Source: Neorhizobium petrolearium
GTDB lineage: Bacteria > Pseudomonadota > Alphaproteobacteria > Rhizobiales > Rhizobiaceae
Assembly: GCF_017873175.1 (NCBI RefSeq)
Contig: NZ_JAGGJW010000017.1
Location: 93,774-157,773 of the forward strand
DNA length: 64,000 nt
Direction of reading: 5' to 3'
Made by a program: the position numbers and the translations under genes. Shown here piece by piece: positions 27,042 through 35,264 of this stretch. Positions within the stretch are counted from its first letter, which is position 1; the number at the start of each line of letters is the position of its first letter. The notes under the pieces were generated by a model. That model was not told where the DNA came from, searched no databases, and saw only the letters and a program-made list of their open reading frames with translations.

Positions 27042-27353
27042 ATGCCGCTGAACGATGTTCCATGGACTCGACCAGTGACGATCCGGCTGCAATGCGGCCT
27101 GGAGCGCACCTTCATCGGCGTCTATGACGCCCTCGACTTTCTCGAGAACGAGTGGCCGTTGCGGCACGGGGAACGCCATGACAGGGCGGTGAAGGCCTGC
27201 CAGCGCGCTCTTAACGGCATCGTCCCTGCCGTCATCGCCCGCGAAGCTTTCATGGCGGCTTGCCTGGAGGCCGGGATGCCGGCTGTCATGGCTGCCTGGA
27301 AGACGAAGCCAGAAACTCAAGCGGTTCGGACCGCTCGTATGGCGGCCGTGTGA
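27042..27353 (+). CDS. DUF982 protein
   Basis: 103 residues of the DUF982 family, which is abundant on rhizobial plasmids and has no known function. Diagnostic positions are the aromatic start PWTRPVTIRL, the DALDFLENEWP segment, the RHGERHDRAVKAC motif and the AREAF..A..EAG helix. AGGAGG lies nine bases before the ATG. The stop abuts the stop of the convergent gene at 27354. Confidence 0.8.
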   Translation: MPLNDVPWTRPVTIRLQCGLERTFIGVYDALDFLENEWPLRHGERHDRAVKACQRALNGIVPAVIAREAFMAACLEAGMPAVMAAWKTKPETQAVRTARMAAV

Positions 27354-27677
27354 TCAGGTACCGGCGACCCCGCCCAAGGCGGGGTCCCTCCCGGGAAACC
27401 CGTCCTGATTGCTGTGGTTGCCCATGTCAGGAACGGTCGAAATCTCACCAGCTCGTTCCTCGTCGATCGCCGTTGCTAGATGGTCTGTCGTCCGAGAGCG
27501 CTCCTGCAGCAAAGCGATATAGCGCCGGCGCATCTCCTGGATGCTGATTTCTCCCATGACCCAGAGCTCGACGATCGCCATATATTCGGGATCACCGTCG
27601 ATCGGCGTTGCACGAGCGCGCGCTCGCGCGATGACGCGATCTGCGATCGACCTGCGCGTTTGTTCTGTCGTCACCAT
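27354..27677 (-). CDS. Small hypothetical protein, possibly antitoxin-like
   Basis: 107 residues. The N-terminal half (SIADRVIARARARATPID, then PEYMAIVELWVMGEISIQEMRRRYIALL) is a two-helix pattern found in short rhizobial proteins. It has a loose resemblance to VbhA-type antitoxins (a short basic helix plus a GEIS..E turn). The C-terminus (after 75) is low in complexity and may be unstructured. No partner toxin lies beside it, so the antitoxin reading is weak. Confidence 0.5.
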   Translation of the reverse strand: MVTTEQTRRSIADRVIARARARATPIDGDPEYMAIVELWVMGEISIQEMRRRYIALLQERSRTTDHLATAIDEERAGEISTVPDMGNHSNQDGFPGRDPALGGVAGT

Positions 27678-27840
27678 TCCCTCCGCCTCTGGCGTTCATG
27701 AGTCCCGGCTGATTTAGCAATCCCTTGACACCCGCACCACTTGAAATCGCAAGCTTCGACCACATCTAAGGCTCACTTCCCGTATCGATGGCCTGCTGCT
27801 CGACGACCTTCGTCGGCGTTCGAGGCTGTCCGGGTTTGAA

Positions 27841-27880
27841 GAAAGGGCGCTCCCCAATTGGGTTGAGCGCCCTTTCTGTT
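27841..27880 (+). terminator. Strong hairpin with T-rich tail, no gene directly before it
   Basis: GAAAGGGCGCTC and GAGCGCCCTTTC form a perfect 12-bp stem around a loop that is itself palindromic (CCCAATTGGG), followed by TGTTTC. It lies 80 bases before ligD in the ligD direction. It may end an unannotated transcript or act as an attenuator in the ligD leader. Confidence 0.55.
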
Positions 27881-27959
27881 TCAGACCGGCGATGTCGGGC
27901 ATGGAACCGGAAGCTCCCGCGCCGCATTCCGCTTTCTGGACTTCTTTTCGAGAACAGCG

Positions 27960-30611
27960 ATGGCCAGCGACAAGCTTTCGACCTACCGATCCAAACGCGA
28001 TTTTAAGAAGACGGCCGAGCCGAGCGGCGAGAAACAGATCACCCGCAGCAACCGCCGGCGTTTCGTCATCCAGAAACATGACGCCACCCGGCTGCACTAC
28101 GACCTGCGGCTCGAGCTTGACGGGGTCTTCAAGAGCTGGGCGGTCACCAAGGGACCGTCGCTCGACCCGCACGACAAGCGACTTGCCGTCGAGGTCGAGG
28201 ATCATCCGCTCGACTACGGCGATTTCGAAGGCACGATTCCGAAAGGCCAATATGGTGGCGGAACGGTGATGCTCTGGGACCGGGGCTATTGGGAGCCTGA
28301 AGGCAAAAAGAGTCCGGAACAGGCTCTCGCGAAAGGCGATTTGAAGTTCACGCTGGACGGCGAGCTGCTCCATGGCAGTTTCGTGCTTGTGCGGATGCGC
28401 AATGATCGTGAGCGCGGCAAACGGACCAACTGGCTGCTGATCAAGCATCATGATGATTATTCCGTTGAGGACAACGGCGCGGCGATCCTGGAGGAGAATG
28501 CGAAGTCAGTCGCCTCCGGCCGCACGATGGAAATGATCGCTGCCGGCAAGGGGCGAAAGCCCAAGCCGTTCATGGTCGAAGGCGGTAATGTCCAGGCCGA
28601 TGCGGTCTGGGACAGTAACCAGGGTCTTGCCGCTGCTGAGCGAAAGGCCGCGGCTCGCGATGACGATGAACGGGATACCGTCACGTCTGTCGACCTGCCC
28701 GATTTCATCCCGCCGCAGCTCTGCGAGACGCTGGAACGCCCGCCGGCCGGCGCCGGCTGGATCCATGAGATCAAATTCGACGGATACCGTATCCAGATGC
28801 GCGTTCTCGACGGCGAAGTCACGTTGAAAACCCGTAAGGGCCTCGACTGGACCGCCAAATATCCCGAGATCGCCGATGCTGCTTCGGGCCTTTCGGATTG
28901 CATCATCGATGGTGAGATCTGCGCGCTTGACGAAAACGGTGCGCCGGACTTCGCGGCCCTGCAGGCCGCGCTGTCGGAAGGCAAGACGGGCGATCTCGTC
29001 TACTTCGCCTTCGATCTCCTCTATGACGGTGGGGAAGACCTGCGCTCCCAGCCGCTCGTGGAGCGGAAAGCCCGGTTGCAGACGCTGCTTTCGGATGCCG
29101 GGAACGATCCCCGCATCCGCTATGTCGAGCACTTCGAGACCGGCGGCGACGCCGTGCTACGCTCGGCCTGTAAACTATCGCTGGAAGGCATCGTCTCGAA
29201 ACAGGCGGATGCGCCCTATCAGTCGGGACGTACCGAAACCTGGGCGAAATCGAAATGCCGCGCCGGCCATGAAGTGGTGATCGGCGCCTATGCCACGACC
29301 AACGGCAAATTCCGCTCGCTGCTCGTGGGCGTCTTCCGCGGCGATCATTTCGTCTATGTCGGCCGCGTCGGCACTGGATATGGGGCGCAGAAGATAGCGA
29401 GCCTGCTGCCGAAGCTGAAGGCGTTGGAGACGACGAAGTCGCCATTCACCGGGATCGGCGCCCCGAAAAAGACTGCGGACGTCACCTGGCTGAAGCCGGA
29501 GCTGGTCGCGGAAATCGAGTTCGCCGGCTGGACGGCGGACGGCCTTGTTCGTCAGGCCGCCTTCAAGGGCCTGCGCGAGGACAAACCCGCCAAGGAAGTG
29601 GAAGCCGAACAGCCTGCGAGCGTCACGAAGGCCGAGGTCCCTGAGCCGGCGGCGCCTGAACCTCCCGAAAAACCCATCCGACGCAAAGGCTCAAAAGTGG
29701 ATGTCATGGGTGTCTTGATATCGAGCCCGGACAAGCCGCTCTGGCCCGACGCTGATGATGGTCAGCCTGTCACCAAGGAGGAGCTTGCCCATTATTACGA
29801 GGCGGTCGGTCCCTGGATGATCGACCATATCAAGGGGCGCCCCTGCTCGATCATCCGGGCGCCGGATGGGATTGCCGGCGAACAGTTCTTCCAGCGGCAT
29901 GCCATGCCGGGACAGTCGAACCTGCTCGAACTTGTGAAAGTGTTCGGTGACAAGAAAGCGTATCTGCAGATCGACCGCATCGAAGGGCTGGTGGCCGTTG
30001 CTCAGACCGCCGCCCTTGAGCTGCATCCCTGGAATTGCGAACCGGGACAGCCCGAGGTTCCCGGCCGCCTCGTCTTCGATCTCGATCCCGGTCCCGACGT
30101 GCCGTTCTCGACGGTCGTCGCCGCTGCGCGCGAGATGCGCGACCGTCTGGACGAACTCGGCCTTATCAGTTTCTGCAAGACGACCGGCGGCAAGGGGCTG
30201 CATGTGGTGACGCCGCTCGCCGTCAACAGGCGCAAGCCGCTCGCCTGGCCCGAGGCGAAGGGTTTCGCCCACGATGTCTGCCAGCAGATGGCGCGCGAGA
30301 ACCCGGACCTTTATCTCATCAAGATGACGAAGAGCCTCAGGAACGGGCGCATCTTCCTCGACTACTTGCGCAATGACCGCATGGCAACGGCAGTGGCGCC
30401 GCTGTCGCCGCGCGCCAGACCAGGCGCGACCGTGTCCATGCCGCTGACCTGGGCGCAGGTGAAGTCCGATCTCGACCCAAAGCGTTTCACCATCCGCACC
30501 GTGCCGGTACTACTGGCGAAGACAAGCGCATGGCAGGACTATCACGATGGTCAACGGTCGCTAGAACAGGCGATCAAGCGGCTGGCGAAGGAGATGAAAC
30601 ACGCGGCCTGA
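27960..30611 (+). CDS. ligD: LigD, multifunctional NHEJ DNA ligase (PE-ligase-polymerase)
   Basis: 883 residues with all three LigD domains in the order phosphoesterase, ligase, polymerase. The PE domain (about 35-165) has HDATRLHYDLRLE and GTIPKGQYGGG. The ligase domain has the nucleotidyl-lysine motif EIKFDGYR (Lys272) and later motifs DGEICALDE and EGIVSK. The C-terminal primase-polymerase domain (about 585-870) has LVFDLDPGPDV with the metal-binding aspartates and TGGKGLHVV. With Ku it repairs double-strand breaks, adding nucleotides and trimming ends. The ku genes lie 14-17 kb downstream, with a second, ligase-only LigD homologue. Confidence 0.95.
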   Translation: MASDKLSTYRSKRDFKKTAEPSGEKQITRSNRRRFVIQKHDATRLHYDLRLELDGVFKSWAVTKGPSLDPHDKRLAVEVEDHPLDYGDFEGTIPKGQYGGGTVMLWDRGYWEPEGKKSPEQALAKGDLKFTLDGELLHGSFVLVRMRNDRERGKRTNWLLIKHHDDYSVEDNGAAILEENAKSVASGRTMEMIAAGKGRKPKPFMVEGGNVQADAVWDSNQGLAAAERKAAARDDDERDTVTSVDLPDFIPPQLCETLERPPAGAGWIHEIKFDGYRIQMRVLDGEVTLKTRKGLDWTAKYPEIADAASGLSDCIIDGEICALDENGAPDFAALQAALSEGKTGDLVYFAFDLLYDGGEDLRSQPLVERKARLQTLLSDAGNDPRIRYVEHFETGGDAVLRSACKLSLEGIVSKQADAPYQSGRTETWAKSKCRAGHEVVIGAYATTNGKFRSLLVGVFRGDHFVYVGRVGTGYGAQKIASLLPKLKALETTKSPFTGIGAPKKTADVTWLKPELVAEIEFAGWTADGLVRQAAFKGLREDKPAKEVEAEQPASVTKAEVPEPAAPEPPEKPIRRKGSKVDVMGVLISSPDKPLWPDADDGQPVTKEELAHYYEAVGPWMIDHIKGRPCSIIRAPDGIAGEQFFQRHAMPGQSNLLELVKVFGDKKAYLQIDRIEGLVAVAQTAALELHPWNCEPGQPEVPGRLVFDLDPGPDVPFSTVVAAAREMRDRLDELGLISFCKTTGGKGLHVVTPLAVNRRKPLAWPEAKGFAHDVCQQMARENPDLYLIKMTKSLRNGRIFLDYLRNDRMATAVAPLSPRARPGATVSMPLTWAQVKSDLDPKRFTIRTVPVLLAKTSAWQDYHDGQRSLEQAIKRLAKEMKHAA

Positions 30612-30902
30612 TCAGTGCACAGCCATGCTCACCAGCGGGTAAGGATGAACTGTCTTGAACTGCGCGATCATCGCTGTGGCTTGCTGCAGCACACGCTCTG
30701 CATTTTGCGCATCGTCGCGCGCCAACTCGTCAGCATTGATGCGAAGCGCCTGCGCCATATTGGCGGAAAGCGCGGCAAAATGCTTGTTACCTTCGACAAA
30801 AGCTTCACGCGCTGTGCGCTCGAGGACCCGGGCAACGTCTACAAATACCTCTTCCCGTTCCTCAATGCTGAGGTCATTGCCAATGTTGATTTTCTCTTCC
30901 AT
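30612..30902 (-). CDS. Conserved hypothetical protein
   Basis: 96 residues starting MEEKINIGNDLSIEEREEVF, with helical segments RVLERTAREAFVEGNKHF and AMIAQFKTVHP. It is acidic, soluble and probably all helical. I do not recognise a named family. The start at 30902 is preferred over 30950 because it drops an unconserved extension. It converges with ligD, directly after its stop. Confidence 0.55.
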   Translation of the reverse strand: MEEKINIGNDLSIEEREEVFVDVARVLERTAREAFVEGNKHFAALSANMAQALRINADELARDDAQNAERVLQQATAMIAQFKTVHPYPLVSMAVH

Positions 30903-30998
30903 TCCCGATCTCACTCCGAATAGACGTGCGATAGCGACCGAGCTCATCAAGCCTCGGCCGCGAAAGAGCTAGGGAAGGAAAAATCCGGATTCAAGACC

Positions 30999-31271
30999 TC
31001 AATGGAGCTTGAACTCGCCTTCGACACGGCGCCATTCGTTTGGCCCGATCAGACGCTGATGGGTGTAACGGACGGAATGCAAAGGGCCATCGAGACTCTC
31101 CTGCCAAAAGTCCAGGAACTTGTGCATTTCGGGAAAATCGGGAGCCAGATCGTAGTCCTGCCAAACATAGGTCTGCAGCACGGATTCGAAATCAGGAATG
31201 CGGTAGAGGATGTGAGCGGTGGTAAGACCGTAGCCGTTGAGCTGACGTTCCAGATCCGATGAAAATCGCAT
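30999..31271 (-). CDS. Usg-family protein
   Basis: 90 residues. The pattern LNGYGLTTAHILYRIPDFESVLQTYVWQ with later DLAPDFPEMHKFLDFW and GPLHSVR is that of the Usg family, named after a gene upstream of trp genes in some alphaproteobacteria. The function is unknown. Plasmid copies near groESL and other stress genes are seen in rhizobia. It is transcribed away from groES and shares its upstream region. Confidence 0.8.
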   Translation of the reverse strand: MRFSSDLERQLNGYGLTTAHILYRIPDFESVLQTYVWQDYDLAPDFPEMHKFLDFWQESLDGPLHSVRYTHQRLIGPNEWRRVEGEFKLH

Positions 31272-31374
31272 GCTTCATCTCCGTTTCATGACACTCTGAA
31301 GGTGGCGCAAAATTTCGCGGCCATCAACGGATTTTCCAACGCTGGACGCCACTTTGTTGTTCCTTTCCAGCATG

Positions 31375-31401
31375 TTAGCAGCATGAGATCGTGAGTGCTA
31401 A
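31375..31401 (+). promoter_or_regulatory. CIRCE element (HrcA operator) of groESL
   Basis: TTAGCAGCA-N9-GAGTGCTAA. The right half-site matches the CIRCE consensus in full and the left half at six of nine positions, with the standard nine-base spacer. It lies 152 bases before groES. HrcA repression relieved by heat is expected, weaker than for a perfect site. Confidence 0.8.
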
Positions 31402-31553
31402 TTTTTTCGTTTCGCCCTCTTGAAATCGAAAAATCTCAAAACCAGATCATTTCGCGCAAAAAGCTCGAAGAGAGGTTTTGCACCCGCCCGGACTGGTCAT
31501 CCGGTCCGGCCAGGGGGAACAACGTCATCATTGTTTGTCCATTGGAGGAAAAC

Positions 31554-31868
31554 ATGTCGTTCCGACCGCTTCATGATCGCATTCTCGTCCGCCGGGTCGA
31601 ATCCGAAGAAAAGACCAAAGGCGGCATCATCATCCCCGACACCGCCAAGGAGAAGCCGCAGGAAGGCGAGGTCATCGCCGTGGGTCCCGGTGCCCGCAAT
31701 GAGGCCGGCCAGATCCAGGCGCTGGACGTCAAGGTCGGCGATCGCATCCTGTTCGGCAAATGGTCCGGCACCGAGATCAAGATCAACGGCGAAGATCTGC
31801 TGATTATGAAGGAAAGCGACGTCATGGGCATTGTCGAAGCCCAGGCCGAGCAGAAAAAGGCCGCCTGA
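31554..31868 (+). CDS. groES: GroES co-chaperonin
   Basis: 104 residues. The lid of the GroEL folding chamber. Present are FRPLHDRILVRRVE at the start, the mobile loop KTKGGIIIPD, GEVIAVGPG, and the DRILFGKWSGTEIK roof segment. GGAGG lies five bases before the ATG. It is followed by groEL after 53 bases, in the standard bicistronic order under one CIRCE element. Confidence 0.97.
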   Translation: MSFRPLHDRILVRRVESEEKTKGGIIIPDTAKEKPQEGEVIAVGPGARNEAGQIQALDVKVGDRILFGKWSGTEIKINGEDLLIMKESDVMGIVEAQAEQKKAA

Positions 31869-31921
31869 ACCATTCATCCACGACCATCAGTCAGATAGCT
31901 GCCTATTGAGGAGTTAAAGAA

Positions 31922-33550
31922 ATGGCTGCGAAAGAAGTCAAGTTTCACACCGATGCCCGTGAGCGCATGCTGCGTGGGGTCGATGTGCTCGCCAATGCGG
32001 TGAAGGTCACCCTCGGCCCGAAGGGCCGCAACGTCGTGATCGACAAGTCCTTCGGCGCGCCGCGCATCACCAAGGATGGCGTATCGGTCGCCAAGGAAAT
32101 CGAGCTGGAAGACAAGTTCGAAAACATGGGCGCCCAGATGCTGCGCGAAGTGGCATCGAAGACCAACGACCTTGCCGGCGACGGTACGACGACCGCCACC
32201 GTTCTGGCCCAGGCGATCGTCAAGGAAGGCGCGAAAGCGGTTGCCTCCGGCATGAACCCGATGGACCTGAAGCGCGGCATTGATCTTGCCGTCGATGCCG
32301 TCGTCAAGGAACTGAAGAACAACGCCCGGAAGATCACCAGCAATTCCGAAATCGCCCAGGTCGGCACCATCTCGGCCAATGGCGATTCCGAGATCGGCCG
32401 CTATCTCGCCGAAGCCATGGAGAAGGTCGGCAACGAAGGCGTCATCACCGTCGAGGAAGCAAAGACCGCCGAAACCGAACTCGAAGTCGTCGAAGGCATG
32501 CAGTTCGACCGCGGCTATCTCAGCCCGTATTTCGTCACCAACCAGGACAAGATGCGGGTCGAGCTGGAAGATCCCTATATCCTGATCCACGAGAAGAAGC
32601 TCTCGAACCTGCAGGCGATGCTCCCGGTTCTCGAAGCCGTCGTCCAGTCCGGCAAGCCGCTGCTCATCATCGCCGAGGACGTCGAAGGCGAAGCCCTTGC
32701 TACGCTTGTCGTCAACAAGCTGCGCGGCGGCCTCAAGATTGCCGCCGTCAAGGCTCCGGGCTTCGGCGACCGCCGCAAGGCCATGCTGGAAGACATCGCC
32801 ATCCTGACGGGCGGCACTGTCATTTCCGAAGACCTCGGCATCAAGCTTGAAAATGTCACACTGAACATGCTGGGCCGTGCCAAGAAGGTGGCAATCGAGA
32901 AGGAAAACACGACCATCATCGACGGCGTCGGCTCGAAAACGGAAATCAACGGTCGCGTAGCGCAAATCCGCGCGCAGATCGAGGAAACCACTTCCGACTA
33001 CGACCGCGAAAAGCTGCAGGAACGCCTTGCCAAGCTTGCCGGCGGCGTTGCCGTGATCCGCGTCGGCGGCTCGACCGAAGTCGAAGTCAAGGAAAAGAAG
33101 GACCGCGTCGATGATGCCCTTCATGCCACCCGCGCGGCGGTGGAAGAAGGCGTCCTGCCGGGCGGTGGCGTTGCGCTGCTGCGGGCCGTCAAGGCTCTCG
33201 ACAATCTCGCCACCGCCAACCAGGACCAGAAGGTCGGCGTCGAGATCGTCCGCCGGGCGATCGAAGCTCCCGTGCGCCAGATCGCCGAAAACGCCGGCGC
33301 TGAAGGTTCGGTGATCGTCGGCAAGCTGCGCGAGAAGACCGAGTTCTCCTACGGCTGGAACGCACAGAGCGGCGAGTATGGCGATCTTTATGCCCAGGGC
33401 GTCATCGACCCGGCCAAGGTCGTCCGTACCGCACTCCAGGATGCCGCTTCGGTCGCCGGCCTGCTGGTCACGACGGAAGCCATGATTGCCGAAAAGCCCA
33501 AGAAGGAAGCCGCTCCGGCCCTGCCGGCCGGCGCCGGCATGGACTTCTAA
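31922..33550 (+). CDS. groEL: GroEL chaperonin (plasmid paralogue)
   Basis: 542 residues. ATPase motifs GDGTTTATVLAQAIV and VLPGGGVALL are intact, as are the apical EGMQFDRGYLSPYF and the hinge residues. The C-terminus ends PALPAGAGMDF, so the flexible Gly-Gly-Met tail of main chromosomal GroEL proteins is reduced to one GMDF. Rhizobia carry several groEL copies with different clients and controls. The accessory location and short tail mark this as an extra copy. Confidence 0.97.
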   Translation: MAAKEVKFHTDARERMLRGVDVLANAVKVTLGPKGRNVVIDKSFGAPRITKDGVSVAKEIELEDKFENMGAQMLREVASKTNDLAGDGTTTATVLAQAIVKEGAKAVASGMNPMDLKRGIDLAVDAVVKELKNNARKITSNSEIAQVGTISANGDSEIGRYLAEAMEKVGNEGVITVEEAKTAETELEVVEGMQFDRGYLSPYFVTNQDKMRVELEDPYILIHEKKLSNLQAMLPVLEAVVQSGKPLLIIAEDVEGEALATLVVNKLRGGLKIAAVKAPGFGDRRKAMLEDIAILTGGTVISEDLGIKLENVTLNMLGRAKKVAIEKENTTIIDGVGSKTEINGRVAQIRAQIEETTSDYDREKLQERLAKLAGGVAVIRVGGSTEVEVKEKKDRVDDALHATRAAVEEGVLPGGGVALLRAVKALDNLATANQDQKVGVEIVRRAIEAPVRQIAENAGAEGSVIVGKLREKTEFSYGWNAQSGEYGDLYAQGVIDPAKVVRTALQDAASVAGLLVTTEAMIAEKPKKEAAPALPAGAGMDF

Positions 33551-33559
33551 ACTGATCGA

Positions 33560-33593
33560 GGAGGCCCGCAGCGTCCGTCAGGGGCGGGCCTCC
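33560..33593 (+). terminator. Hairpin after groEL
   Basis: GGAGGCCCGC and GCGGGCCTCC form a perfect 10-bp stem nine bases after the groEL stop. There is no T-run, so it may act in mRNA stability or as a Rho-assisted terminator. Confidence 0.5.
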
Positions 33594-33641
33594 CCACCCA
33601 TTCAACCAAGTTCCATCGGTCAAGATCAATGGAGCCAAGCC

Positions 33642-34064
33642 ATGAGAAAGGAAAACATCAGGAATTCGGTACCGGAGCAAGCCACAGCCGCGATCAGCGC
33701 CGCGCATCTGCTTCACCCGGCCAAACATTTCGATCATCCTCGTGACGTGCTTGCCGCCGACGACATCGGCGACGACGAGAAGCGGGCCATTCTTGCCTCG
33801 TGGGCATCCGATATCTTTGCCATCGAGTCCATTCCGGCCCTTCGCCTTTATCCCGGCACGGATAAAGCCGTCTCCTACGACGAGATCATCGAAGCACTGA
33901 AGACTTTGGATAAAGACGATCAACACTCCGGAGAGCAAGGCTCGCCCGGTTCCTTCAATGTCCACAGGACCCATAGACGGCGACCGCAAATTCGCCGATC
34001 TGGCGGCCTTGGCCTGTGCAGCTACCGGAAAGGAGAGCGTCGCCGACAGCCATTCGAGATTTAG
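33642..34064 (+). CDS. Hypothetical protein downstream of groEL
   Basis: 140 residues. The first ~95 are protein-like and conserved in style: AISAAHLLHPAKHFDHPRDVLAADD, KRAILASWASDIFAIES, ALRLYPG, YDEIIEALKTLD. This pattern is common in short rhizobial proteins near stress genes. The tail from about 95 (HRTHRRRPQIRR onward) is basic and unlike the rest, and may reflect a frameshift or late readthrough. GGAG lies seven bases before the ATG. Function unknown. Confidence 0.6.
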   Translation: MRKENIRNSVPEQATAAISAAHLLHPAKHFDHPRDVLAADDIGDDEKRAILASWASDIFAIESIPALRLYPGTDKAVSYDEIIEALKTLDKDDQHSGEQGSPGSFNVHRTHRRRPQIRRSGGLGLCSYRKGERRRQPFEI

Positions 34065-34153
34065 ACATTCCATCTGACGTGTCGCGTGCCTCTTCGAGGA
34101 CGCCGACCTGATTTTTACCGACGACTCTTTGCTCGATTGAGGAGGTTTTGCCG

Positions 34154-35248
34154 ATGAAGATCGCTCAGATCGCACCGCTCGCCGAAAGCGTTCCGCCCAA
34201 GCTCTATGGAGGAACCGAGCGGATTGTTTCCTATCTCACCGAAGAACTTGTCGCCCAAGGCCATGACGTCACACTTTTTGCCAGCGGCGATTCCGTCACC
34301 GATGCCAGACTGGTGCCATGCTCGGACGTTGCGCTGCGGCTCAACCCGGCCGTCAGGGACCAACTGCCGCATCATGTCGTGATGCTGGAGGAGATCCGGC
34401 GACGGGCGCACGAATTCGATGTGCTGCATTTCCATATTGATCTCCTGCATTTTCCGCTGATTCGGCATTTTGCCGACCGCACGGTCACGACGCTGCACGG
34501 CCGGCTCGACTTGCCGGACCTCGAGCCCTTCTACAAGGCTTTTCCCGACATTCCGTTGGTATCCATCTCCAACGATCAGCGCCGCCCGATGCCGCCGGTC
34601 AATTGGTCCGGGACGGTCTATCACGGCCTGCCGGTCGACTTGCTGCCGTTTACGGAAAAGCCCAAAGGCAATTACCTTGCCTTTCTTGGACGGATATCGC
34701 CGGAAAAGCGGCCGGACCGCGCCATACAGATCGCTACGAAGGTCGGCATGCCGCTCAAGATCGCAGCCAAGATCGACAATGCCGACAAGGCCTATTGGGA
34801 AACTGTGATCGAGCCGATGGTCAAGAGCCATCCGAATGTCGAATTCGTCAGTGAGATCAACGAGCATCAGAAGGCAGCCTTCCTGGGCAATGCCGGCGCG
34901 CTCCTTTTCCCGATCGACTGGCCGGAACCATTCGGACTGGTCATGATCGAAGCCATGGCCTGCGGCACGCCCGTTATCGCCTTCCGATGCGGCTCGGTTC
35001 CCGAGGTGATCGACGAGGGCGTTTCCGGCGTGCTGGTGGACAGCGTTCAGGAAGCTGTGGAAAACATCGAATGGGCGTTGCGGCTCGATCGTCGCAAGGT
35101 CCGGGCCACTTTCGAAAAACGTTTCACAGCCGAACGCATGGCACGGGACTATGTCGACATCTATCGGCAGCTGCCCGGCACCCGGACGAAGGCCGCGCCG
35201 CTTCGTCGCGCCAACGGCCAGTCCCTCGATCTCCAAGTGGTAGCTTAG
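34154..35248 (+). CDS. GT4-type glycosyltransferase
   Basis: 364 residues with the two Rossmann domains of GT-B glycosyltransferases. The N-terminal side has PPKLYGGTERIVSYLTEELV and VLHFHIDLLHF. The C-terminal donor site has FLGRISPEKRPDRAI and the EPFGLVMIEAMACGTPVI motif with its conserved glutamates. Donor and acceptor are unknown. It is followed after 16 bases by a glycogen-debranching-type glucosidase, a pair often found together in rhizobial plasmid stress clusters, so a role in an alpha-glucan or stress oligosaccharide is inferred. The ATG has GGAGG eight bases upstream. Confidence 0.88.
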   Translation: MKIAQIAPLAESVPPKLYGGTERIVSYLTEELVAQGHDVTLFASGDSVTDARLVPCSDVALRLNPAVRDQLPHHVVMLEEIRRRAHEFDVLHFHIDLLHFPLIRHFADRTVTTLHGRLDLPDLEPFYKAFPDIPLVSISNDQRRPMPPVNWSGTVYHGLPVDLLPFTEKPKGNYLAFLGRISPEKRPDRAIQIATKVGMPLKIAAKIDNADKAYWETVIEPMVKSHPNVEFVSEINEHQKAAFLGNAGALLFPIDWPEPFGLVMIEAMACGTPVIAFRCGSVPEVIDEGVSGVLVDSVQEAVENIEWALRLDRRKVRATFEKRFTAERMARDYVDIYRQLPGTRTKAAPLRRANGQSLDLQVVA

Positions 35249-35264
35249 GAAAGCGGAGGCCGTC

